Shown piece after piece: positions 43,296-51,514 of a DNA stretch of 64,000 nt. Position 1 is the first letter of the stretch. Each line of letters opens with the position of its first letter. Below the pieces are notes generated by a model. It did no database searches and was not told where the DNA came from. It saw only the letters and a list, made by a program, of their open reading frames with translations. The stretch spans positions 744,001 through 808,000 of the forward strand of contig JAAMEZ010000058.1 in NCBI GenBank assembly GCA_013322215.1, read 5' to 3'. The position numbers were made by a program, and so were the translations under genes. This stretch comes from Martinezella rhizogenes. GTDB taxonomy: Bacteria > Pseudomonadota > Alphaproteobacteria > Rhizobiales > Rhizobiaceae.

Positions 43296-43883
43296 GTGTT
43301 CCGAGTTCCCCTTCTTGTTGCGCTTTCGCTAGTCATCGCCTTTGGCGGCGGGATCGTGTTCACGCTTCTGGCGCTGGATGCCACCTCCGGCTTCGGCGCG
43401 ATCAAGCTTGGCGCCTGGCAGGCTTTTCCCGAAATGCAGACGGCGGATGCGGACCCTTATGCGAAATCCCATAGAGCGCGCGCCGGGCGGCTGCTTTACG
43501 GCACGGCCGAAGGGCTGGTTTTTACCGCTTCCGATGACGACAGCGGCACTAGATTGACGGCGAGCTGCACCTACCGCATCAGCGGCCAGACACCGCCAGC
43601 AAGGCTCTGGACCCTCTTCATCGCCGGCAATGATGGTCGGCCGATCGAAGACGCTACCGGTCGCCCCTCCACCATCAATTCCTGGGTGGTGCTGCGCAAG
43701 CCGGATTCGACCTTCAACATCACCGTTTCATCCAATGCCCAGGCGGGCAATTGGCTCGCCTTGCCCCCGTCTGGCAATTTTCGCCTGGTATGGACGCTCC
43801 TGGATTCGCCGGCCGCCAGCAATTCCGGCCTGATCGATCTCGGCATGCCGAAACTCGAAAAGATCGGGTGCGGCAATGTTTAG
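43296..43883 (+). CDS. Membrane-anchored DUF1214 protein
   Basis: A 195-residue protein with one N-terminal helix (about 5-27) and an extracytoplasmic DUF1214 domain (SCTYRISGQTPPARLWTLFI, TINSWVVLRKPDSTFNITVS and SGNFRLVWTLLDSPA). The GTG start lies about 8 bases after GAGGACG. In many bacteria DUF1254 and DUF1214 sit in one longer protein; here they are two adjacent genes. It overlaps the DUF1254 gene by 8 bases, implying coupled translation. Function is not known. Confidence 0.82.
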   Translation: MFRVPLLVALSLVIAFGGGIVFTLLALDATSGFGAIKLGAWQAFPEMQTADADPYAKSHRARAGRLLYGTAEGLVFTASDDDSGTRLTASCTYRISGQTPPARLWTLFIAGNDGRPIEDATGRPSTINSWVVLRKPDSTFNITVSSNAQAGNWLALPPSGNFRLVWTLLDSPAASNSGLIDLGMPKLEKIGCGNV

Positions 43884-44424
43884 ATTCGTCTTCGCGATCC
43901 TGACCGGCGTATTCGGTGCGGTACTGCTCCATATCATCATCATTCTGTCGCTACCGCATTTCTCCGACCGGGACGCCTATACGCGCGTGTCGGACGAGGG
44001 TGACGAGAACCATTTCTACATGCTCGACAACAAGGATGACGATGCTGGGCTTTCCAACACCGATCCCTATATCCGCACCGCCGTCTGCGCTTTCGACATC
44101 GAGGATACGCCCGTTCATTTGACCGCGAAGGGCAAGGTGCCGTTCTGGTCACTCGCCATTTATGACGCGGCATCCAATGAAGTGTTCAGCATGAGCGACC
44201 GAACATCGGTCGGCGGGACGCTCGATCTACTGCTTGCATCGCCCGTCCAGTTGACCGGCATACGTAAGGCGCTGCCGCCCGCCCTTGCCCAATCGATCCT
44301 GGTGGAAGTGCCGCGGGCTCAGGGTTATGCGGTGCTGCACACGATGGCACCTCAAGCGAGCTTCGACGACGCGGCGCGAGAATTTCTCTCCGAGGCCGGC
44401 TGCGACGAATTCGGCAATGGCTGA
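43876..44424 (+). CDS. Membrane-anchored DUF1254 protein
   Basis: A 182-residue protein with an N-terminal helix (about 2-24) and a periplasmic DUF1254-type domain (DPYIRTAVCAFDIEDTPVHL, FWSLAIYDAASNEVFSMSDR). The ATG lies inside the preceding gene (8-base overlap), so the two are certainly one transcript. Family function is unknown. Both proteins have the same topology and probably act as a pair at the outer face of the inner membrane. Confidence 0.8.
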   Translation: MFRFVFAILTGVFGAVLLHIIIILSLPHFSDRDAYTRVSDEGDENHFYMLDNKDDDAGLSNTDPYIRTAVCAFDIEDTPVHLTAKGKVPFWSLAIYDAASNEVFSMSDRTSVGGTLDLLLASPVQLTGIRKALPPALAQSILVEVPRAQGYAVLHTMAPQASFDDAAREFLSEAGCDEFGNG

Positions 44425-44596
44425 GACTTGGGCCGAAAGCTTGAGCTCAGATCTTGGGCTGAAAGCCTGGATCGAGAATTGGGCTGTTGGAACTCGCAGA
44501 TCGATGGCGAGCGTCCCGGCAAGCGCTATCCGGCTGGATGCCGCGGCAATTGGCAGGCATTCATGAACTCGCCATGCGCGTACATATCTTGAAGCG

Positions 44597-44764
44597 CTAC
44601 TTTCCTTTTGCCCGCTTCGGCCCCGCTCCGGGGCGATGCGTTGGCGTATCAAGATGCTCGTAACGCACGCCGGTGAACAAAAGTATCTTTGCCTCCACCG
44701 GCTCTTTCTGCGCGCGCGGCGGCAGGCGCAATCGCCAATCCGAAAGAGATATGATCTTTGCCAT
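44597..44764 (-). CDS. Small hypothetical protein, 55 residues
   Basis: A short basic protein beginning MAKIISLSDWRLRLPPRAQK and ending in a Lys/Arg/Pro-rich tail. The ATG at 44764 is preceded by GGAGACGAG at good spacing, better than the longer frame start at 44827. The style resembles small conserved Rhizobiaceae proteins, but I do not know a family. Confidence 0.5.
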   Translation of the reverse strand: MAKIISLSDWRLRLPPRAQKEPVEAKILLFTGVRYEHLDTPTHRPGAGPKRAKGK

Positions 44765-45287
44765 TCTCGTCTCCATTAAAGTCTCGAGACGGATGAACCT
44801 GCGACTTGATTTCACCCTGCCCGCCACTGAAGCGGGCTAACGCTCCCATCCATTCCAGCCTTTGTTTTGGGCTTCAATGGAGGCATCCGCGCCTTCTCAC
44901 GGCATTTCCCTTACACCGTGGCATGAGCACCGACTTTCGGCTTCCATGCTGTCTTTACACTCGATCACATTCTGCCAATGGCTGCTTTCAATCGGAATTC
45001 AGACATATCGCAGTTAACAGAATGCTAATTCTCGTCGCTCGTCATTCTCGGCATCACTTGTCATACTCTATTAACGCCGCAACGGCGGCTTTGGTTTCAT
45101 CGGCCGTTGAAAAATTACAGAATGCGTTTTCTCCATGAAATCGAGCAATATCATACTCTTAATTGAACAGATGGCCCGACAGGCAGACGGAAAGCGTGGA
45201 TGCCACGTTGCAGAAAAGCGTCACGCAAATATTATTTGCGCTCACGGAAAATTAACGTAATGTAAGCTCGGAATTTGAGGGCGATCA
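44765..45287. other. Intergenic region between two small orphan genes
   Basis: About 520 bases, AT-richer than average on the right. It should hold divergent promoters for the two small genes. A short hairpin (GCCGC-AAC-GGCGGC, about 45075-45090) is present. A 41-codon frame at 45135-45260 has no ribosome site and is not called. Confidence 0.4.
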
Positions 45288-45494
45288 ATGTTTGCGACGG
45301 GCAGTTCCGTCTTTTCACCGGAGGATGTCACCGTCCTGCGCGACGCGCTGGATGGGTGGTGTCTGGAAAAGCGGATCGACATAAAAAGTACGGAAGCCCA
45401 GTTCGCGGCCACGGCGGCAATCGGTCTTTTTCAATCAGGCTACAACACCTCGGAAAAGCTCCTCGCGGCCTTGCGCGAGCATAAGGGCATCTGA
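45288..45494 (+). CDS. Small conserved-looking hypothetical protein, 68 residues
   Basis: An acidic-to-neutral protein beginning MFATGSSVFSPEDVTVLRDA and continuing WCLEKRIDIKSTEAQFAATA, ending in AALREHKGI. Helical, soluble, with no signal peptide. GAGGGCG lies about 6 bases before the ATG. The composition and codon use look real, but I cannot name a family. Confidence 0.65.
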   Translation: MFATGSSVFSPEDVTVLRDALDGWCLEKRIDIKSTEAQFAATAAIGLFQSGYNTSEKLLAALREHKGI

Positions 45495-45786
45495 AGAATC
45501 CCATCTGCGTCAAGAGGCCGGGTTTCCGCTTTCGCGGCGGGGTCACCTCGCTTTTGACTACCTCCCCAACAGAGGCACTCATAGGTTGAATTTGGCTGCG
45601 GGCGCGATGCCAAGAAAGGTTTTCCACAGGCCTGCTTGCGCCCAAACTGCCGTCCATGCGGACAAAATGCTGCTGCACCCCCGACGCAAGCTTAACGCGC
45701 AATTTTTATTCGGATTTTAATAAAGTTTTCACGAACCATTAACCCTGCCGGCCTTAGTCTTTCGCGAAAGCCAGATAAGGACGACC

Positions 45787-45999
45787 GTGTCCACACCCGT
45801 TTCGACAATCACCGCCGAGGATGTCCTCTTTATCGAAGGAGTCGTTCGGTTCGATTGGAGTGAGGCGAAGCGGGGGCCATGGTCAGCCATCGGGCTCCCT
45901 GCTTTTTTGTTCAGCGTATCAGTATGGGTGTTGGCGTGCGTGATCGGTTTCGAGATCTTGAAGAGCCTGCGACTGTCCGCAAGAAGGACGTGGTTCTGA
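45787..45999 (+). CDS. Possible small membrane protein coupled to DUF2336
   Basis: A 70-residue frame from a GTG with a 20-residue hydrophobic helix (GLPAFLFSVSVWVLACVIGF) in its C-terminal half. Its TGA overlaps the ATG at 45999 (TGATG), the typical arrangement for translational coupling with the DUF2336 gene. The frame partly competes with an upstream extension of DUF2336 in another phase, so only one of the two is likely to be coding between 45879 and 45999. Confidence 0.45.
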   Translation: MSTPVSTITAEDVLFIEGVVRFDWSEAKRGPWSAIGLPAFLFSVSVWVLACVIGFEILKSLRLSARRTWF

Positions 46000-46943
46000 T
46001 GGCGACGATCACCAGCTTCGAAGGCATGGGCCATCCGTCCAAATCAGAACTTCGTCAGTTTGCCGAGCTTTTCACCCCCGTTTTCCAGGCGTCTTCGGAC
46101 GAGGCGAAGCGACAGGCAGTTGCCGCCCTTTCTCAATGCGAGACAGTGCCACAAGCCGTAGCCCTGTTCATCGGCTGTCAGCCGATCGCGATTGCCGCTC
46201 CGTTCCTCACGAGTTCGCAGGCGATCGACGACGATACACTCATCACCATCGCCCGTACGCAAGGGGCCGCCCATGCGCGGGCAATCGTCCGCCGGTCGTC
46301 GCTCTCCCCCAAGGTCATAGACGCGCTCGTCGGTCTGCATCAGGCCGAGCCGGAACGCGGCATGACGGCACAAGAGAAGCCGGCGGCTGCCGTTTCAGCT
46401 CAAGTCGAGGCGGCGGAAACCGAACGGCAGTCGCGCGAAGAGATCCTGCGCCAGCAGATCAAACAGGCTGCGCGCCATCTGACCCGCGACGACAGCGACC
46501 GGCTCGGTCTGCGCAGCCTCAGCGAGACACAGGAGGCGCTGCTCGTCCGTTTTGCGCGCGAGCGTGACGCGGTGCAATTTGCAACGACGCTCGCCGACGC
46601 GCTTTCCTCCAGCTACTGGCTTGCGGAACGCATCTTGCTCGACACGTCTGGGCAGCAGCTCGCCGTCACGCTCGTCAGCCTCGGCATGGGCATTGCCGAT
46701 GCCGTCTATTCGCTCGAGCGCTTCTATCCGCATCTGGCCGAAAGGCACGGCAGCGTCAGTCGGGCATGGCTGGTGCTCGACGATATCGATGCGGAAGAGA
46801 GCCAGGCGCGCGTCGAGGCATGGCGCCGCGCCGACAGCTACACCTATCTGCCGCAGGAAAAGCCTGCGCAGCGTCCTGCTGCACCTCTGTTCGGTACAAA
46901 ATCGGAGCCAATTCGCGAGTTGCGCGTCGCGAACCGTCGATAA
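45999..46943 (+). CDS. DUF2336-domain protein
   Basis: A 314-residue soluble protein with many helical pairs (ELRQFAELFTPVFQASSDEAKR, RQAVAALSQCETVPQAVALF), the HEAT-like DUF2336 pattern common in Alphaproteobacteria. Start choice is uncertain: ATG at 45999 overlaps the small ORF by TGATG, while the same frame stays open back to 45924 and reads RDRFRDLEEPATVRKKDVV, which could also be native. Function is unknown; a structural or scaffolding role is inferred from the repeats. Confidence 0.75.
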   Translation: MATITSFEGMGHPSKSELRQFAELFTPVFQASSDEAKRQAVAALSQCETVPQAVALFIGCQPIAIAAPFLTSSQAIDDDTLITIARTQGAAHARAIVRRSSLSPKVIDALVGLHQAEPERGMTAQEKPAAAVSAQVEAAETERQSREEILRQQIKQAARHLTRDDSDRLGLRSLSETQEALLVRFARERDAVQFATTLADALSSSYWLAERILLDTSGQQLAVTLVSLGMGIADAVYSLERFYPHLAERHGSVSRAWLVLDDIDAEESQARVEAWRRADSYTYLPQEKPAQRPAAPLFGTKSEPIRELRVANRR

Positions 46944-46950
46944 AGACGGC

Positions 46951-47310
46951 TCAATCCAGCGGATTGGTACGCAAACCGGCTAAAGGGACGATATCGCCGA
47001 TATCGTCCGTTTCCAGTTCGACGATCCACAAATCGGGATCGAATTTCAGCTCGCGATCAAGCGTTTCGCGGATTTCCTGCGGTTCCTTCCGCTCAATACG
47101 GACCTCGAAGAGCCGCATTCCGCTCTCCTCCTCATCGAACAGACTTTGCGGTGCCGGTGCATAGAGGGTCTCCGATCCATCGCGGAAACGTTGGCGGATG
47201 AAGATCGCACCGGCGTGCTCCTCGCCCTTGTGCTCGACAGCGGCAAAATCGCCACGGGCAAACAAGCGGCGGACAAGAGCGGAAACAAAGATGTCGCTGC
47301 GCAATCTCAT
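46951..47310 (-). CDS. DUF1491 protein
   Basis: A 119-residue protein starting MRLRSDIFVSALVRRLFARG and containing EEHAGAIFIRQRFRDGSETLYAPAPQ and LWIVELETDDIGD, the DUF1491 pattern of small Alphaproteobacterial proteins. The internal ATG at 47310 fits family N-termini; the longer frame runs into the intergenic region. It lies 97 bases behind the peptidoglycan-binding gene on the same strand, so it may be the third gene of that operon. Confidence 0.85.
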   Translation of the reverse strand: MRLRSDIFVSALVRRLFARGDFAAVEHKGEEHAGAIFIRQRFRDGSETLYAPAPQSLFDEEESGMRLFEVRIERKEPQEIRETLDRELKFDPDLWIVELETDDIGDIVPLAGLRTNPLD

Positions 47311-47407
47311 GTTCGAGCTATAGCGGTGCATGCCCGCCAAGGCAATTGAAGCCGCCTGCAGCGCGCAGTCGTCGCCAGGTTCACGGCAGACGCTTGTCTG
47401 GCGGGCT

Positions 47408-48445
47408 TCAGAGCGCGCCGATATCCTGCAGCTTCTTGAGGACCGCCATGTTCGGCACGCCGGTTTCCGGCAGGCGATAGTGCTTCTGGAAGCGGCGGAT
47501 AGCTGCCTTCGTCTGCTCTCCGGCAACGCCGTCGATGCTGACATTGCTGTAGGCGATATTGCTCAGACCCTTCTGGATCTGCATGACCATATTCACCTTG
47601 TTGACCGCATCGCCTGGTGTTGCCTTAGCGACAACGGCGCCGGTCCTGATGTTCTTCTCTGCATTCTGGATGGCGACAGCGACCGGATCGATCGCATCCG
47701 CCGTGGCGGAAACATTGACGGGGCGCTCTGCGGGAACGGCGGCCGCCGCATTTGCTCTGCCGCCGGCCAGCTGTCCTGTGGCGGTATTGCTGGCCTTGAG
47801 GGTAGCCAGAAGTTCCGGTGTCGGCGTGCCAGTCTGCGCAAGGCCAGACGCTTCCTGGAAGAAGAGGATGGCCGATGTCGTGCGTGATCCCGGCTTTCCA
47901 TCGGCGGCGCCATCATAGAGGCCGTGACGGATGAGCTCGGCCTGTATATCGGCAATGAGTTTCGACGGCGCGCTGGACGACTGTGCTGCGGCAGCGCCTG
48001 CTGCCTGCCCCGTTGACGGTTGCGTGGCAGGATCGGAAGCGGAATCCTGCCTTTCTATCCGAAAGGTGGTGACATTGCCGGCATCGGCCTGCTGCGCATG
48101 CAGGAAGGATTTCCGGCCGGGGATCTGATAGGGAGACGCCGGATCGCGGGTACGCAATATGGGCGATGGATGCGCGCCTGTCTGATACCAAAGCGCATTG
48201 GCGGTGACGAAACCGAAAATCCCGAAGAAGAGCGCGACGCCACCGGCAATGGCGGGATGGCGGCCGACGGCGCTGCCGATCAGGGCGGCAAGCGCACCCG
48301 CACCGCGAAGGCCAAGGCCGCCCAGCGCGGTGCTGCCGCGCAGGCTCAGGCTGCCAAGGGCAACCGCACCACGGGAAGCGAAGCCGGGCTGCTTGCGCTT
48401 GCCCTTCCCTCTTCCCTTAGGCGATTTTCGCTTTTGCGGGGCCAT
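47408..48445 (-). CDS. Peptidoglycan-binding membrane protein
   Basis: A 345-residue protein. A very basic N-terminus (APQKRKSPKGRGKGKRKQ) precedes one helix near 65-85 (AIAGGVALFFGIFGFVTANAL), then an extracytoplasmic part with two PG_binding_1 repeats: IADIQAELIRHGLYDGAADG near 165-215 and VMQIQKGLSNIAYSNVSIDG near 285-340, separated by a linker. It likely ties the inner membrane to the wall. Its start codon lies within the end of the upstream kinase gene (29-base overlap). Confidence 0.82.
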   Translation of the reverse strand: MAPQKRKSPKGRGKGKRKQPGFASRGAVALGSLSLRGSTALGGLGLRGAGALAALIGSAVGRHPAIAGGVALFFGIFGFVTANALWYQTGAHPSPILRTRDPASPYQIPGRKSFLHAQQADAGNVTTFRIERQDSASDPATQPSTGQAAGAAAAQSSSAPSKLIADIQAELIRHGLYDGAADGKPGSRTTSAILFFQEASGLAQTGTPTPELLATLKASNTATGQLAGGRANAAAAVPAERPVNVSATADAIDPVAVAIQNAEKNIRTGAVVAKATPGDAVNKVNMVMQIQKGLSNIAYSNVSIDGVAGEQTKAAIRRFQKHYRLPETGVPNMAVLKKLQDIGAL

Positions 48446-49994
48446 TCATCAGTTCCTTGTTTCGCCCTTCATCTATCTCCACAGTATGTTTCAGACGCGG
48501 CGGAAAATCGACAGGGCGATTAACATCCACAGGCTGTTGCATCGTTACGGCACCGGAGCCGTCGAACGGAATGAGGATCGTAATGACCGTCCCCTCACCC
48601 GGCGCGCTGGCAATCGAGAAGTTTCCGCCATGCAAGCCGACGAGGCCCTTGACCAGCGAGAGGCCGAGGCCAGTGCCGGCGTAACGACGCGTGTAATCGT
48701 TCTGGATCTGCACGAAGGGCTGGCCGAGCGACGCCAGGCGCTCACTCGCAATGCCGATGCCCGTATCGCCGATCGACAGCTTCAACATGCCATCGGCCAA
48801 GGCCGCGTCGATGGTGATCGCGCCGCCCGCATCGGTGAACTTGATGGCATTGCCGACGAGGTTGATAAGGATCTGCTGGATCGCCCGCTGGTCAGCGACG
48901 ATCTCGCCGAGGCCGCGCTGGATACGGCTCGTGAGCGTCAGCCCCTTTTCCTTCGCCTGCAGGCCGAGCATTGCTTCACATGTTGCGATGGTGTCTTCGA
49001 TCGCGAAGGATTCGAGCAGCAGCTCATAGCGGCCAGCCTCGATCTTGCTCATGTCGAGCATGGTGTTGACCACCGACAGCAGATGCGCGCCGGACTGGCG
49101 GATCAGGCCGACATATTCGCGCTGGCGGTCGTTTTCCAGCTTGCCGAAATATTCGCCGCTGAGAATATCGGAGAAGCCCAGGATCGCATTGAGCGGGGTG
49201 CGCAGCTCATGGCTGACAGCGGCCAGGAAGCGCGACTTGGCATCATTGGCCGATTCCGCCTCGGCCGCCTTGCGCGCCGCATCCTCGCGAAGCTGCTGGT
49301 CCTGAGAGATATCGCGCAGCTGGCTGACGATTGCTGTCAGGCGTCCCTCACCATCGCGGCGGGCAGTCAGCTCCATGCGAACATGGACGAACTGGTCATC
49401 ACCGCCAATAACAGCCGAACGTTCCAGGCGCAGATCGGCACCATGGGCATCCCTGCCCTGGCGCAGCACGTCGATCGCCTGCAAGAAGACAATTCTGTCT
49501 GAGACATGGATCTGTTCGACGAAGCCGCGCCCGATGGGATCGCGCATCCAGCTCAGGAATTCCGCACGATCACGACCGCCGACTGTCGTCACATTACCTT
49601 GGGGATCGAGCAGCAGCACGAGGCCGAAGGCGGACTCCAGCATCAGATCGCGATGCTCGACGACGACAGCCTCTGCCGGACGAAGAGCAGGCCGCTGACG
49701 CGACAGCGCGATGCTGCCGACGGCCGAAAAGAGGAATGCGGCGCAGACCGTGGCCACGCCGGCAGGCAGCGCCACGGCCGGACTGGTGACGAGGGAGAGG
49801 CCAGCCGGAACCGCAAACAGCGCAACGGAAGAAGCAAGCGCAAGCCGGCGCAGGATCGCCAGTTCCTGCCCACGGACTTCGCCATCCCCGCTCGTCCGGG
49901 AGAGCCAGCTTCGGCCTACCCGGTCCACGAGGGCTGCAGCCCCGACAGAAATGTCACTCAATACGCGCACACTACAACCCGTCAAAACGGTCAC
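48417..49994 (-). CDS. PAS sensor histidine kinase of the PleC/PdhS type
   Basis: A 525-residue kinase with two N-terminal helices (about 48-95), a PAS domain (about 115-230), HisKA with FLAAVSHELRTPLNAILGFS and the LLSVVNTMLDMSKIEAGRYE segment typical of DivJ/PleC-type kinases, and an HATPase domain (NLVGNAIKFTDAGG, DTGIGIASE, GTGLGLSLVKGL). There is no receiver domain, so it is not CckA. The GTG start has no clear ribosome site and the true start may be a few codons in. It overlaps the peptidoglycan-binding gene by 29 bases. Confidence 0.85.
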   Translation of the reverse strand: MTVLTGCSVRVLSDISVGAAALVDRVGRSWLSRTSGDGEVRGQELAILRRLALASSVALFAVPAGLSLVTSPAVALPAGVATVCAAFLFSAVGSIALSRQRPALRPAEAVVVEHRDLMLESAFGLVLLLDPQGNVTTVGGRDRAEFLSWMRDPIGRGFVEQIHVSDRIVFLQAIDVLRQGRDAHGADLRLERSAVIGGDDQFVHVRMELTARRDGEGRLTAIVSQLRDISQDQQLREDAARKAAEAESANDAKSRFLAAVSHELRTPLNAILGFSDILSGEYFGKLENDRQREYVGLIRQSGAHLLSVVNTMLDMSKIEAGRYELLLESFAIEDTIATCEAMLGLQAKEKGLTLTSRIQRGLGEIVADQRAIQQILINLVGNAIKFTDAGGAITIDAALADGMLKLSIGDTGIGIASERLASLGQPFVQIQNDYTRRYAGTGLGLSLVKGLVGLHGGNFSIASAPGEGTVITILIPFDGSGAVTMQQPVDVNRPVDFPPRLKHTVEIDEGRNKELMNGPAKAKIA

Positions 49995-50422
49995 TTATTG
50001 GACTGCACAATAGGCCCCGCCGACTTAAGGAAAGAATAAAGAAGGAACGTGCCGAGCCGCCGAAAAGGCCGCAAAATCCCGTTTTGATGCAGAATAAAGG
50101 ACCTTTGTTTTTTGTGGTTAACAGCGGGTAAGCAACGGATTTTATTCGTATTTCCGCCGCGCGTTAACTTTTGCGGCAGGGCTTGCATCCGCAAAGCCCT
50201 GCATATCAACAGCATCGGGCGAGACATGCTTAACATCAATCGCTACAATTTGAACCAAATGCTGTTCAAAGCCGGAAAGCTAAAATTTGAATCAAAATTG
50301 CAGAAAATGCTGCCGAGTTTTGAAAAGCGCTGTTGTCCTCTGCCAGATAGGGTTCGAACCAGATCGGACGAGCAAGTCCGAATCGGCGCTCGAGCCGAGC
50401 GACAGAGAGGATGGGCTAGGCG
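49995..50422. other. Intergenic region between the kinase and DUF5330 genes
   Basis: About 430 bases, AT-rich, with divergent promoters expected. The right part has two small hairpins before the DUF5330 ribosome site (listed separately). A GGGTTCGAACC sequence at about 50350 resembles a T-arm by chance; no tRNA fold surrounds it. Confidence 0.4.
50365..50398 (+). promoter_or_regulatory. Tandem hairpins in the DUF5330 gene leader
   Basis: CGGAC/GTCCG (50365-50369 with 50376-50380) and TCGGC/GCCGA (50383-50387 with 50394-50398), ending just before the ribosome site GAGAGGAT. They may tune translation or be chance folds. Confidence 0.3.
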
Positions 50423-50887
50423 ATGTGGTTTCTGATTAGAGCAGGGTTCTGGTTTTCGCTGGTCCTCATGTTCCTGCCGATCTTTGCAAAACCCGAAGGC
50501 GGGCCTCGTCCGGGCGGTGAACCGACGGTACAGGTTTCCGATGCGATTTCGGCTGCATCTGGCGTCGTGCAATATGTCGGCGCCATGTGCAACGAGAAGC
50601 CGGATGTCTGTGCCAAAGGCGGCGAAACGCTGACCGCTCTCGGATATCAGGTTGGCGACGGCGCCCGCGTTGCCTACGACCTGCTTGGCCGCCACTTCAA
50701 GGATCAGCAGTCAGCCGCGGAGGCTAACGCCGCAGCAACTCGCACAAACGCCGATCAGGTTGCCGCCATGACCCAGCCGATGCCGGCCAAGCGTATCACC
50801 GGCACCGAAAGCGCCGACGTTGTCGTGACCGGCACGGTCAAGCTGCCGTCCTCCATTCCGCTGCCGATGCCGCGCCCACACATCTGA
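50423..50887 (+). CDS. DUF5330 protein
   Basis: A 154-residue protein with an N-terminal helix (about 3-20) and a domain containing VSDAISAASGVVQYVGAMCN and EKPDVCAKGGETLTALGYQV with two conserved cysteines, the DUF5330 pattern of Rhizobiales. The C-terminus is Pro-rich. GAGAGGATGGG precedes the ATG. It sits upstream of sufE and mucR, a layout I recall from other rhizobia. Function is unknown; an envelope location is likely. Confidence 0.8.
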   Translation: MWFLIRAGFWFSLVLMFLPIFAKPEGGPRPGGEPTVQVSDAISAASGVVQYVGAMCNEKPDVCAKGGETLTALGYQVGDGARVAYDLLGRHFKDQQSAAEANAAATRTNADQVAAMTQPMPAKRITGTESADVVVTGTVKLPSSIPLPMPRPHI

Positions 50888-51018
50888 CATTTCTTTCATT
50901 GGCCCCAACTTCAGCGCCGCTGACCTTTTTATGGTCAGCGGCGTTCTTTGTCGTCCTGGGTTCAAATCGGGCACCGTTTCGCCTATATCCAAGACAATGG
51001 ACAATCTGGACTGCTGCA

Positions 51019-51441
51019 ATGATACCGCTTGAGAAGATCATCGAAGACTTTTCCTTCCTGGACGAATGGGAGGATCGCTATCGCTTTGTGATCGAGCTCG
51101 GCAAGGCGCTGCCCGATCTGCCGGAGGAAAAGCGGACGCTGGAAAACAAGGTGCAGGGCTGTGCGAGCCAGGTCTGGCTCGTCACGCATGCATCTGGCGA
51201 TCCAGACAATCCGATACTGACCTTTGAAGGTGATTCAGACGCACATATCGTGCGCGGGCTGGTGGCGATCGTGCTCGCCACCTATTCCGGCAAGCCAGCT
51301 TCGGAAATCGCGGCTCTCGACGCACTCGATGTCTTCGGGAAGATCGGGCTGGTGGAGCATCTCTCCTCGCAGCGCGCCAACGGATTGCGCTCGATGATCA
51401 AACGCATTCGCGAGGAAGCTCGTGTCAGGGCCGCGGTATAG
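51019..51441 (+). CDS. sufE: SufE-type sulfur acceptor
   Basis: A 140-residue SufE/CsdE protein. The sulfur-accepting Cys48 is in LENKVQGCASQVWLVTH, and the C-terminal VAIVLATYSGKPASEIAALD and GLRSMIKRIREEA are typical. It takes persulfide from the cysteine desulfurase SufS for iron-sulfur cluster assembly. I use the ATG at 51019 (MIPLEKIIEDF); upstream in-frame sequence has no signal. It ends at a strong terminator shared with mucR. Confidence 0.93.
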   Translation: MIPLEKIIEDFSFLDEWEDRYRFVIELGKALPDLPEEKRTLENKVQGCASQVWLVTHASGDPDNPILTFEGDSDAHIVRGLVAIVLATYSGKPASEIAALDALDVFGKIGLVEHLSSQRANGLRSMIKRIREEARVRAAV

Positions 51442-51466
51442 GCCGCCGCACCTGCGACCAGCATAG

Positions 51467-51494
51467 AGATAACCCGACCTGAGCCGGGTTATCT
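51467..51494. terminator. Bidirectional terminator between sufE and mucR
   Basis: Perfect 10-base stem AGATAACCCG / CGGGTTATCT with an 8-base loop between two convergent genes. T-tracts are short (TC on one side, CTATGC on the other), so it is moderate in both directions. Confidence 0.75.
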
Positions 51495-51514
51495 TCAAGC
51501 TCATTATGGAACTC

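Noticed and set aside
45135..45260. 41-codon frame between small orphan genes
   Set aside because: No Shine-Dalgarno sequence and no other support.
48198..49502. Plus-strand frame of 434 codons over the peptidoglycan-binding and kinase genes
   Set aside because: Crosses two real minus-strand genes; shadow composition.
50340..50362. GGGTTCGAACC resembling a tRNA T-arm
   Set aside because: No acceptor, D or anticodon stems can be drawn around it; it is part of a leader.
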